Notes under the pieces: model-generated | What the model saw: only the letters and a program-made list of their open reading frames with translations | Databases searched by the model: none | What the model was told of the DNA's origin: nothing | Part shown: one piece after another, positions 23,824-33,300 of the stretch | How the letters are laid out: every line of letters starts with the position of its first letter | Numbering within the stretch: the first letter of the stretch is position 1 | NCBI RefSeq assembly: GCF_000178975.2 | Contig: NC_015064.1 | Span: 2,356,001 to 2,420,000 of the forward strand | Reading direction: 5' to 3' | Origin: Granulicella tundricola MP5ACTX9 | Lineage (GTDB): Bacteria; Acidobacteriota; Terriglobia; Terriglobales; Acidobacteriaceae | Length of the DNA stretch: 64,000 bases | Position numbers and translations under genes: made by a program

Positions 23824-25848
23824 TTACATCACCGCCGGAGCTTCGATCCCCAGGAACCCCAGCGCCCGGATCATCTCCCGCTTCGCCACAGCCGCAGTCC
23901 CCAGCAGTAGCGCCTTCCGCTCCGCATCCATCTCGTTCAAGATGTGGAACCGGTGGTAGAAGTTGTTGAACTGCTGCGCCAACTGAAACACATACTTCGC
24001 CAAGTGCGCAGGCTCTGCCGAGTTGATCGCGAGATCCAGCACAGCCGTCAGCCTTGAAACCGCCAGCCACGTCTCCCAGATCCCACCACCCTCTTCCCCA
24101 CCCAGCAACTCCGTCAGCTTGTCCGCACCAGCCAGCCCAGCCAAAGCCTCACGCTCCGTCACCCCAGACTTACGAAAGATATTCGCAGCCCGCACGATCG
24201 CATACTGCACATACGGCCCCGTCTCACCCTCAAAGCTCAGCGCATCCTTGAAGTCGAACGCAATGATCGTATTCCGGTTGAACCGCAGCATGAAGTACCT
24301 TAGCGCACCCACCGCAATCTGCCCCGCAATCACCAACCGCTCGTCCTCAGTAAGCTCCGGCCGCCGAGTATCAAGCTCCGCCTTAGCCGCAGCCGTCAGC
24401 TTATCCAGCAGATCGTCCGCCTTGACGCCCAAGCCCTTGCGCCCCGAAACCTCAATAAACGGCCGCGCCTTATCCTCATCGCTGATCGTGTAGCCCAACT
24501 CCACCGCACACCGAGGCGTCAGCGCCACCTTCTCATAGCTGAAGTGCGTATACCGGTCCGCGGCATCCGTATACCCCATCCCCCGCAGCGCTGCGATCAC
24601 ATTATTCTGCGGGTCGCTCTGCGACGAATCAATCACGTTATAGATCGCATCAGCCTTCGCAAACACCGGATGCGCCGGATCGCTCGCGCCCATATCGCCG
24701 GTCGAGATCCAGCAAGTATGCGTCGCATACTCGTGAAACTTCACATACCCAAAGTCCTTCTCCAGCAGCCCGAACTTCCACAGATGATAAGCAATATCCT
24801 TCCCCACATAAGTCACCGTCCCATTCGACCGGACAATAACCTTAGCCTCCTCATCCGGCCCTGAATCCTCCGTAGCGCCATCCGTCCCAGCCCGCCGCAT
24901 CACCCAGCATCCCTTGTTCTTGCCCTCGGTCTCCTGGTACAGCACACCCTTCTCGATCATCAGCTTCCGAGCCGCATCCCAAAAGTGCAAACTCAGAATC
25001 TCGCTCTCCCTCGGCAGAAAGTCATACTCGATCCCCAGCCGTTGCATCGTGTCCAGGTGCCGCCGCAGCACATCCGTCGCAACGATATCCGCGATCACTG
25101 CAATGTCATTACCCCCATGCTCCAGCGCATGCAGTGTATCCAGCCGAACCTGCTTCCGCCGCTGCAGCTCCTCCGCCGCAACGCCCGCCTCCGTGTACCA
25201 CTGCGACACCCGCGCATACAGGTCCCAGCAGTAGAAATCAATCCGTTGATTCGTCTCGATCAGCTCCGTCAGCAACTCCCGAACGCTCTTCAGATCCTTC
25301 CCCAGCAGCTCCGTGAATCCCACCACCACATCCGCCACCTGCACCCCGGTGTTGTCGATGTAGTTCTGCACCCCAACGTCATAACCCGTCTTGTACTCGT
25401 CCTTCCGCAGCAGCCGCTGAAACGTATCCCCAAGGATCGCGTTCCGCAAATGCCCGATATGCGCCGCCTTATTCGGATTGATGCTCGTATGCTCGATCAG
25501 CCTGAACCCGGCCCCACCCAGGTCCGCGTGTCTATCCGCCGCAATGCTCTGCACCGCCGCCGCACGATCCAACCGCACATTCAGATACCCCGCCCCGGCG
25601 ACCTCAACCGAAGCCACCCCAGGCAGACTAGCCAAATCTCCATTCAAAGCCTCAGCCAGCTCCATCGCGATAGCTCGCGGAGCCTTCCGTAGCCGCTTCG
25701 CCAGCTCAAACGCCACCGGCAGAGCAAGCTCTCCCAGCGCGATTGAAGGTGGCTGTTCCACCGCAAGCTGCGTCAGCGTGATCTCGTACTTTGAGGAGAG
25801 AAGAGCCTGGATACGGCCAAGAAGCGTCTGCTGAATTGTGCGATACAT
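23824..25848 (-). CDS. argS: Arginyl-tRNA synthetase
   Basis: A 674-residue class I synthetase that charges tRNA-Arg. An N-terminal additional domain (1-115) is followed by the HIGH motif in NPNKAAHIGHLRNAILGD (about 128-145). SGRKGLGVKADDLL (about 450) stands at the KMSKS position; many ArgS enzymes lack a classical KMSKS. The DALR anticodon-binding domain (540-674) begins at GPYVQYAIVRAANI. The family length is 550-600, and the excess lies in the catalytic insertion near 300-370, including a Gly/Glu-rich loop. It ends five bases from the permease stop (convergent). Confidence 0.95.
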   Translation of the reverse strand: MYRTIQQTLLGRIQALLSSKYEITLTQLAVEQPPSIALGELALPVAFELAKRLRKAPRAIAMELAEALNGDLASLPGVASVEVAGAGYLNVRLDRAAAVQSIAADRHADLGGAGFRLIEHTSINPNKAAHIGHLRNAILGDTFQRLLRKDEYKTGYDVGVQNYIDNTGVQVADVVVGFTELLGKDLKSVRELLTELIETNQRIDFYCWDLYARVSQWYTEAGVAAEELQRRKQVRLDTLHALEHGGNDIAVIADIVATDVLRRHLDTMQRLGIEYDFLPRESEILSLHFWDAARKLMIEKGVLYQETEGKNKGCWVMRRAGTDGATEDSGPDEEAKVIVRSNGTVTYVGKDIAYHLWKFGLLEKDFGYVKFHEYATHTCWISTGDMGASDPAHPVFAKADAIYNVIDSSQSDPQNNVIAALRGMGYTDAADRYTHFSYEKVALTPRCAVELGYTISDEDKARPFIEVSGRKGLGVKADDLLDKLTAAAKAELDTRRPELTEDERLVIAGQIAVGALRYFMLRFNRNTIIAFDFKDALSFEGETGPYVQYAIVRAANIFRKSGVTEREALAGLAGADKLTELLGGEEGGGIWETWLAVSRLTAVLDLAINSAEPAHLAKYVFQLAQQFNNFYHRFHILNEMDAERKALLLGTAAVAKREMIRALGFLGIEAPAVM

Positions 25849-25926
25849 CGTCTGGGAACACCATGTCGATCAGGATAGGGTTGCCACTCCAGTTTACTTG
25901 AGTCGCAACCCCCATCCCACCCCGTA

Positions 25927-27987
25927 TCAGTTCCCCGGACCCGCCGCCGTCGCCGCGGAAGCTGAACCAGGTGCAGGATGAATCAGCACCAGCGGCTCCT
26001 GGTCTCGAGTCTCCAGCTTCCCGTAAAAGCCACGAAGGTCCGGATATTCCTTCGTCAAAAAGATATGCTTCGCAATCGTCACATTCCGGAACATCGTGAT
26101 GCTTGATCCGCTCTGCTTGCTGCTCGCCGTAAACCCGATCGAACCCGGCACGATCGCCGCATCCTCCTTCGGCGCAGACTCAACCGTCATCGTCGCCGGC
26201 AGCTTAAACCGCACTGCATCCTGCACGAAACTCGGATGATGCATATACACCGCCTGCTCGCGCTTCGAATCCGGAAACACCGGTTTCGCATTCACCTCAA
26301 ACAGGTTCCCCGTAATCAGCAACCGCTTGCCCGTCGGCGTCCCCACCGCACCCTTAACCGAATAATCCACCACCAGCGGCTGATCCGGCTTGCTCAGGCC
26401 CGTCACATTCGTCACCCGAACCTCCATCCCACCCGGCAGCATGCGCTCCAGGTTGCTCCGCAGGTCCAGGTTCAGACTCGTGTCATCCCCTTTCAGAGCC
26501 TCCTGCCGCCAGTGCAGCGCCGGGTCGCCCAAATACGTCAACTTCACCGTGCCGGTCGCCTCCCCCTGCTCGTCGAGCGTCAGGTCTGCCACCCGTTTCA
26601 CGCTCTCCTCCTTGTAATTGTCCAGAGGCGTCTCGATCATGTCAGTGCCGCCACCGTCGATCTGCCGAACTCCGCCCGACCCCCCGTGCACCCATGCCAG
26701 GTGTCTGTACTCGCAGTATCGCTGCCCCGGATCGAAGAACTCGTCCTTGCCGTTCACATTCACAATCGCAATGTCATCATCCAGTTGCCGGATATTCAGA
26801 TACTGCGGAATGAACAGCCGCCGGTCGCGGTTTGCGACACCCATCACATATGCCTTGAACCCTGTGGCCCGCGCCATCGCCACAAACAGGTCTGAAAGCT
26901 GGTCGCCATTCCCGCGCTTGCGTGCAAGCACATCGTCTGTGGTGTTGAGCTGTTTGAAGCCGTTCGCCTTCTCCTCCTGGCTGCTCCGCTCGCGGGAAAA
27001 ATCTGTATTCTCCAGCGTCATCACAGCCTCATACAGCTTCTTCAATTTCTGGTCCGGCGTATCGCCCGCCGCCACAGTCTGCTGCACAAACGCCTTGACA
27101 CCGTTCCCCGGCCCTACAAACTTGTCCTGCCCCTTGGACCAGATCTTTCCTTCACTCTTCCAGAACTCGTCCATCGTCCGGTATCCGCTGTAAAAGAACA
27201 TCACCCGATAACTCAAGCTCGCCGCCGGCGCCATAAACGATTCAATTGGCAGCGGCGCAATATCATGCACATCCAGATCAAGCTGAATGCCGCCTTCATG
27301 CTCGCCGTTCCCACGCATACCCCCCTTCGCGTCCGTCTGCTTGACCGTTGCACCCTCCGGCAGAATGGGCGTCCACGCAATGCGTCCCATCGTCTGGCCA
27401 TGCTCGCCTTGCATCAACTGCGTCGTAGGCCGCCACATGTAGTGCGCCTTCCGCATGTACAGGTCGGACTGCACATACCAGTCGGGCGATTCAAAGTACG
27501 CGTCGTCATAGTGAAGCTTGTACCGGTACTCCAGGATGCTCCCCACCTCAACCGACGGCATCGTAAACACCTTCGCCATCTCTTTATAGTCGTGTCCCTT
27601 CGCAACCAGCTTGTCGTACGGCTTGCCCGTAAACGGAATGATTGTGCCATCCGGATGAATCGTCCGCCCCGAGATGCTGTCCACCTGCAGATGCGCGGAA
27701 CCCGAAACATAAGGCAGCTCCACATTGGCGTACTCCTTGCCGCCTTCGGTTAGAACCTTGAGCCGGACATAGTAGCTGTGCATCCGCAGCCCATCGTCCG
27801 TAATCTGCTCCTTATACAGAAACACCGCAGGCGCACCCTTCGCACCCTCCTGCGAGGTCATCGAAAGCTCTTCAGCCGTAGGAGGAGTCCACTGCGCCCG
27901 AAGTTCAGAGGCACCCATCAATAATCCAGCAGAAGCAAAACAAACCAAGCCGCGCTTTCCAACCCTCAGAAGTTTCAAGAAATTCAT
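25927..27987 (-). CDS. DUF3857 protein with a degenerate transglutaminase domain
   Basis: About 686 residues with a signal peptide (ending near ELRAQ). Residues 50-240 match DUF3857 (beta-rich; YYVRLKVLTEGGKEYANVEL). The transglutaminase-like part (300-450) has NGDQLSDLFVAMARATGF where active relatives have GDC, so the catalytic Cys is replaced by Gln. The His position reads LDDDIAIV, while the Asp in FFDPG remains. It is therefore probably not an active peptidase or transglutaminase but a binding protein in the periplasm. It is followed upstream by an intact paralogue on the same strand. The frame opens at a TTG at 27996; the ATG at 27987 is chosen. Confidence 0.8.
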   Translation of the reverse strand: MNFLKLLRVGKRGLVCFASAGLLMGASELRAQWTPPTAEELSMTSQEGAKGAPAVFLYKEQITDDGLRMHSYYVRLKVLTEGGKEYANVELPYVSGSAHLQVDSISGRTIHPDGTIIPFTGKPYDKLVAKGHDYKEMAKVFTMPSVEVGSILEYRYKLHYDDAYFESPDWYVQSDLYMRKAHYMWRPTTQLMQGEHGQTMGRIAWTPILPEGATVKQTDAKGGMRGNGEHEGGIQLDLDVHDIAPLPIESFMAPAASLSYRVMFFYSGYRTMDEFWKSEGKIWSKGQDKFVGPGNGVKAFVQQTVAAGDTPDQKLKKLYEAVMTLENTDFSRERSSQEEKANGFKQLNTTDDVLARKRGNGDQLSDLFVAMARATGFKAYVMGVANRDRRLFIPQYLNIRQLDDDIAIVNVNGKDEFFDPGQRYCEYRHLAWVHGGSGGVRQIDGGGTDMIETPLDNYKEESVKRVADLTLDEQGEATGTVKLTYLGDPALHWRQEALKGDDTSLNLDLRSNLERMLPGGMEVRVTNVTGLSKPDQPLVVDYSVKGAVGTPTGKRLLITGNLFEVNAKPVFPDSKREQAVYMHHPSFVQDAVRFKLPATMTVESAPKEDAAIVPGSIGFTASSKQSGSSITMFRNVTIAKHIFLTKEYPDLRGFYGKLETRDQEPLVLIHPAPGSASAATAAGPGN

Positions 27988-28004
27988 CCTTTTCAAATCG
28001 AACT

Positions 28005-28051
28005 CACTGCCTCATCACTGCCCCATCACCGCAATCTCACTGCCCCATCAC
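28005..28051. repeat. Three CACTGCCCCATCAC repeats between DUF3857 genes
   Basis: CACTGCC(C/T)CATCAC occurs at 28005-28018, 28016-28029 (overlapping) and 28038-28051 in the 69-base gap between the two DUF3857 genes. A simple tandem duplication is the easiest explanation. Confidence 0.55.
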
Positions 28052-28056
28052 TGTCT

Positions 28057-30042
28057 TTACTTCTTCTTCAACACCGCATGATTCTGCTCATCGTTCTCAA
28101 TCGCCAGCGCCAGCTTCTGCAGGTCGCCATACCGGTCCGCAGGCAGCGATACCTGCTTCACCGTGTACGTCCTGCTGTAGTGCAGCGTCTTGCCCGTAAG
28201 CTGGCTCGAGCTCTCATAAGAAGCGAACCCCATATCCAGCTTCACCGGCTCCGGCAGCTCATCCACCGCAAACCCATCCGGCAGCTCGATCGTAAAATCG
28301 TCATGGATCAGCCGCGTCCCGCGCAGGTCGATCGGCACCAACCGGACCTTACGATCCACCGGTAACCCCTCAGTCCCCAGCACACGCGGCCGAACCATCA
28401 GCAGCGGCCCCATGCTGCGGCTGTACCGACCCGCCGTCAGCTCGTAGCTCGTCGTCAACTCCTTGCTCAACGACGCAGCATTCTCCACCTTCACATCCTC
28501 CACATCCACCGTCGTGAAGTCGTGGCTCAGGCTCTCATCCAGGAAGCTCCGCTGCTGCTTCGCATCGGACTCCGTGTAGAGGCTCCGCATCCGCTCAGAC
28601 ACATCCCCATACCGCTTCTCAGTCAAGCTCCCCTTCAGAGTTCCGTCAACCGCCAGTTGAAACGTCCCCGAACGCTTCACGCTGTTCAGCTCCGGGCTCA
28701 GCACCGGCAACTCCACAATCTCCGTATCCTTGCCTTCGAACAGCACCCCATACCCGCCCTGCAGGTTGTACTCCAACTGCCCGAATGCCGTCTTGTCCCA
28801 CGTCGGATCGAAGATCAGGTAGCGCTTCCCAGTCTTCGCCGTGATCACGCTCCGCAGCTTCGCAGACTCATACCCCTTCGGAATCTCGATCGCCGCAATC
28901 ATGTGATCGCCAAAGATCGAAGGAGCCAGCGGATCGACCACGCCCCTCCGATGATCCACTGCCATCAGCGTCGAATGAACGCCGACGCTTGAAAGCATCG
29001 CGGAGAGCAGCGTCGCCTTGTCCTTGCAGTCCCCATACCCGTTGCGGAAGATATCGGCCGCCGGATGCGGCTGCTGCCCGCCAATCCCCATCTCGATCAC
29101 GAAATAGCGGATCTGGGCCTGCACATAGTCGCCGATGGCCTCGGTCTTGTCATAGAAATCCGTCTTCCCGCTCGTCAGCGCCGCAGCCTTGGCCGCAATC
29201 TCCGGCGTCGACAGCACCCGATCCCGCATCAGCGGCTCATACCACTCCCCAATCCCGCGCCACGTCGCCAGCGAATCCGCCGAGGTCCCCACCGGAGCAT
29301 AATGCACCGTCATCCGGCCCGCCAGCGCCAGTTCGGAGGGATGCATCGGCACCCGGTCCAGGTCGATCCCCGGTGTCGCATTCATCTCCCACCGATAGCG
29401 CTGGTGTTCCAGGTCCGCAGCCTTCTGCTGATCGTGGTGCGCCCACACCGTCCCATACGTGTACCCCGGCGGCAACTCCAGCGTAAAGCTCTGATTAGCA
29501 ACAGGAATCTCCTGCTGGAACATCCACGTCTCTTCATGGAGGTACGGCTCTTTGCGCTGGTCGTACTCATACGCAATCACCCCGCCCGGATCACGCCCCG
29601 GCGCACGCACCGCACGCATCTTGATGTCCTCGTACAGGCTCCCCTGTCCCGGATACCCGACATCCACCATCTCGTTATCCTTCACGGCATACTGCTTGCC
29701 GTCAGGCGCAATGCTCCAGACGTGCAGCGAAAGAATCTTCGTGTCCTTGTCGTAGGGAATCCACACCACACCCTCGTCCCGCCCATTCGGCCGCAGGATC
29801 TTCACCACATGCCGCCGATGCTCCACCCCCTTGCCGTCCGCCCCCACCGTCAGGGTCGTATCGTCCAGCAGCACCACTGCGGAGGTCTCTGCAGAATAGG
29901 TCGCCATCGGCTTGGCCGCAGCCGCCGCCACCCAATCAGGAACGGAGTCCCTGGAGGCAAATGCGGGAACCGTGCAAAGAGAAAGCGTTGCAACAAGCAA
30001 AACTCGGCAGAACAGCTCAGAGGGAAAACTGCAGAGAGACAT
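28057..30042 (-). CDS. DUF3857 protein with an intact transglutaminase domain
   Basis: About 661 residues when started at the ATG at 30042, which gives a clean signal peptide (residues 1-29, ending PAFA) and has GAAAGG just upstream. The longer frame to 30144 adds 34 residues without a signal. DUF3857 covers about residues 45-230. The transglutaminase core has Cys in NGYGDCKDKATLLSAML, His in FGDHMIAAIEI and Asp in YLIFDPTWD, so the triad is complete. The C-terminal 200 residues are beta-rich. It is exported and may remodel or cross-link envelope proteins or peptides. The gene is adjacent to a paralogue that lost the triad, which suggests paired function. Confidence 0.83.
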   Translation of the reverse strand: MSLCSFPSELFCRVLLVATLSLCTVPAFASRDSVPDWVAAAAAKPMATYSAETSAVVLLDDTTLTVGADGKGVEHRRHVVKILRPNGRDEGVVWIPYDKDTKILSLHVWSIAPDGKQYAVKDNEMVDVGYPGQGSLYEDIKMRAVRAPGRDPGGVIAYEYDQRKEPYLHEETWMFQQEIPVANQSFTLELPPGYTYGTVWAHHDQQKAADLEHQRYRWEMNATPGIDLDRVPMHPSELALAGRMTVHYAPVGTSADSLATWRGIGEWYEPLMRDRVLSTPEIAAKAAALTSGKTDFYDKTEAIGDYVQAQIRYFVIEMGIGGQQPHPAADIFRNGYGDCKDKATLLSAMLSSVGVHSTLMAVDHRRGVVDPLAPSIFGDHMIAAIEIPKGYESAKLRSVITAKTGKRYLIFDPTWDKTAFGQLEYNLQGGYGVLFEGKDTEIVELPVLSPELNSVKRSGTFQLAVDGTLKGSLTEKRYGDVSERMRSLYTESDAKQQRSFLDESLSHDFTTVDVEDVKVENAASLSKELTTSYELTAGRYSRSMGPLLMVRPRVLGTEGLPVDRKVRLVPIDLRGTRLIHDDFTIELPDGFAVDELPEPVKLDMGFASYESSSQLTGKTLHYSRTYTVKQVSLPADRYGDLQKLALAIENDEQNHAVLKKK

Positions 30043-30192
30043 AGGGCCTTTCACCAGACAGCAAAGACGTACAAAACCGTCAGAAACAGGACGGAAAGAA
30101 ACAAGGGATTGCAACCTTATACGGTTCGGCCGGTCCATTTGCAACAGAAATCGTTACGCCTCCCGTTCGCCCGTTCCGCCTTGGTTCAAAAC

Positions 30193-30223
30193 AGAAAAAC
30201 GCCGCGACAGAAGCAGTCGCGGC
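30193..30223 (-). terminator. Terminator of the cellulose operon
   Basis: On the minus strand GCCGCGAC (30223-30216 side) pairs exactly with GTCGCGGC around a 7-base loop and runs into GTTTTTCTGTTTT. It lies about 120 bases past the bcsC stop and ahead of the DUF3857 gene on the same strand, so it separates the two units. Confidence 0.8.
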
Positions 30224-30341
30224 ATCCTCAAAATAAAGTGCGGCTCATGATCGGCCCGGAGCCCCATGTCCAGACCTAAGCCCCCTGGATGGAAGACTTT
30301 AGATCAAAGACCGGGGTAGGGGTTGAGCTCTCGATTCCAGT

Positions 30342-33300
30342 CTACGGAACCCGCAACGGACGGAAACCCTCAACCGGAAACAGCCCCGTCGGATAGTCGT
30401 CCGCGCCATACTGCGGACGGAACAGGTACCGCACAAAGAAGCCCCCGGTCACCGTGTTGTAGTCATTCGTATTGTTCGCGGAAAGGAAGCCGCCGCCGAA
30501 CCAATGCTCGGAGATCTTGTACGCCCCCTCAGCATTGATCGAGTAGTTGCCGCCCGTGTTGCTGTTCTGCGGGATGATGCAACCGGTACGCGTCGTCAGT
30601 TGCCCAAGCGTGCAGGTCAGCGCATTCTGGAGTGTCTTATCCAGCGGGAAGTAAGGCGCATTGTCCTCCTGGAACGTCTGCACGCCCAGCGAACCCGCGA
30701 CGGTGTAGTGGAAGTTGCTGCCATACCGTCCTGCCCACGTAATCGGCACCGAAGCCAGGAAGTAAGCATCCGGGCTGAAGTACCCGCCCTGCCCATAAGT
30801 CTCGATCCGCTCATTATGCGCATAGTGCATCCCGAACATCGAGGCCCCAATATTCAATCGCCCATACCCCGGGAACGTGTGGGCCAGGAAGTAAGCCCCC
30901 ATCGACCCCTCAAACGTAGTGTTCTCGAGCACATGCACACCGGTCAGGTCAGCCCCGTCCGCCGTAATGTAAAACCCGGCCTTCTCATTGCCGAAGTCCA
31001 GTCGCGCTCCCCCACCGGTCGAGATCACACCGCCCCAGACATTACCCGCGAAGATGGGTGTAGCCGATCCCGGATCGCGCAGACCCGCATACGAAAGCTG
31101 CGTCTGCGTCACCGGCGAGCGATCGCCGAAGAGCGTGAAGTGCCGCGTGGGGGCCCAAAGCACACGAGCCGTCACGTTGCGCACCAGGAACTCATACGGG
31201 GTGTACCCCACCGCCGCCGCAAACGTCCGCGTCGAAAGCTGAAGCTCTCCGCCCACGCCATTTGCAAACTGCTGCTGCGGCGGATTGACCGCATTGCCCG
31301 GCAGTGTGCCCAGCACAGGATTCGTCGTCGTAAAGTTGGCCGTATCCAGCGTGCCCGAGTTCAGGAACACAGCCTTCGGCACAATCGACAGCCGAACGTT
31401 ATTCCCAATCGTCTGCGTCGCCTCAAAGGTCGCCGTAAGATCGGTCAACCGGTCCACACCCGGAGTTCCGCTCCGATACCGCGCACTCCCGGTCCCGCCC
31501 AGCCATCCGCTGTAAGACCCCTCCAGCGTATTCAAGGCAAGCTCAGCCTGCTCCCGTTCGGTAAGCTCCGGCTTCAAGGCTTCACCGTGGTAGTAAGGTC
31601 CACGCAGCGGAGGAAGCTCCCGCTCCAGCAGATCTCCGTCAGATGGCGGAACGCCCAGCGGATACCCCGGCCCAATCAACGGATACGGCTGATAGCTCAA
31701 CGGCTGCCCGATCCCCGGATAGTTCAGCCCCTGGTAAGCAGGCTGCTCAGCCGGTGGCGCAGCCTTAGCTGCGGTGGTTGCCGGCCGGCGACGTCCATGA
31801 AGTCTGCCCCGATAGACCTCCGTACCAGCCGTGTTCGGCTGAGGATACTGCTGTCCGTCGCTCCCACCCGTCTGCTGCGGAAACTGTCCGCCGGCATTCG
31901 TAGGCTCAGGATAGGTCAGCTGACGCCCGGAAGTTCCAGGCTGCGCAACCTGATCGCCGCTCGGCTGCCCGTAGTTACCTGCGGGAGGAGGAACACTCTG
32001 ACCGGTGGCATTCGCCGGAGCCGCCTGCCGTCTCCGTGCATTACGCGTCGTACGTGCGGCCGGAGTCTGGTGCGAGGTCGGCAGTACGTCCGTCACTTGG
32101 GGCTGCGAAGTCGTTGCACCCGCAGGCTCGGGAGTTCCAAGCTGCACTGCGGTCGGTGCTGGAGCCTTATAAGGCACATACGGTCCAAACCTCTCGTCTG
32201 CCGGAGCGGTGGGCGTCCCTACCTGCTGCTGCACCGGCGGCGCACTCTGTTGAGGCGGCGGTGCCTGAGTCTGAGTCGCCGCGGGAGCCTTATAAGGTAC
32301 ATAGGTCCCGTACCCCTGGTCCCCGGTCGCCGGGGGCGGCTGCATGCCCGTCTGGGTCTGCGTTGTCTGGGTGGACTGCGCCGGCGCGGACTGCTGCTGT
32401 GGAACCTCATACGACGCATACCGGAGTACGGGCCGCTGCTCCGCCTCACGCGATATCTGTTGTGGCTGGTACACCGCCGGCATCAAAACCATCTTTGTGG
32501 CGCTTTCATTGGACGCGTACTGAATCCTTGGTGTCTCGGTGCCGTCCATCGGCACAGGTGCTTCGGAAGAGGCCTGCGGAACATAGTCCTTCAGCCTCGG
32601 CTTCGATCCGTCAGCCGGCGCAGTCTTCCGCGGAGCCGTCATGTAAGACGGAACGGCAGGACGCCCATTCCCATAGTCGGAAGGAGGCGTGCTCGGCATG
32701 CTGGGCGCATCGTCCATACCGCCCAACGGCACCGGCGCGGGCCCGGACAGATTGCCGTACCCCGGCAGGTAAGGAGCCGTATCGACCGCCCCACCCCCCT
32801 GCGACACATTCTGATCTGTCCCATTGGGAGCCAGCAGCCCGGCCAGATCCTGCGAGTTCGGATTCGGCAGCCCGACCGCCGCAATCGGCACCGGCCGGCT
32901 CAGTTCAGTCGCAAGCTCAGCACCCGGGTCCACCGCCGGCATCGCTTCCAGAGAAGCCTTGTAGTAGTCCGCAGCCCGATTCGTGTCGCCGCGAGCCTCT
33001 TCAAACTTAGCCGCCAGCACAAGGATGTGCGAGTCCGTCGGATACAAGTTCAGCGCGAACCGCAGCCACTTCTCCGCATTGCCCAGATCCTGCGCCGCCA
33101 GCGCCGCGCCAATCGCAGCCTGGTAGTCCGCGGAAGACGCATTGTTCAGATCCTGCGCCTTCCAGATCATCACCGCTTGCTTCGTCATCCCGGCATGCGA
33201 GTAGCCGTTCGCCAGAGCCTTGATCACCTCAGGATTGTCTGGGAAGGCACGCGCAGTCGCATTCAGGATCGCCAGCGCACGATGATCGTTGCCCGCCGCA

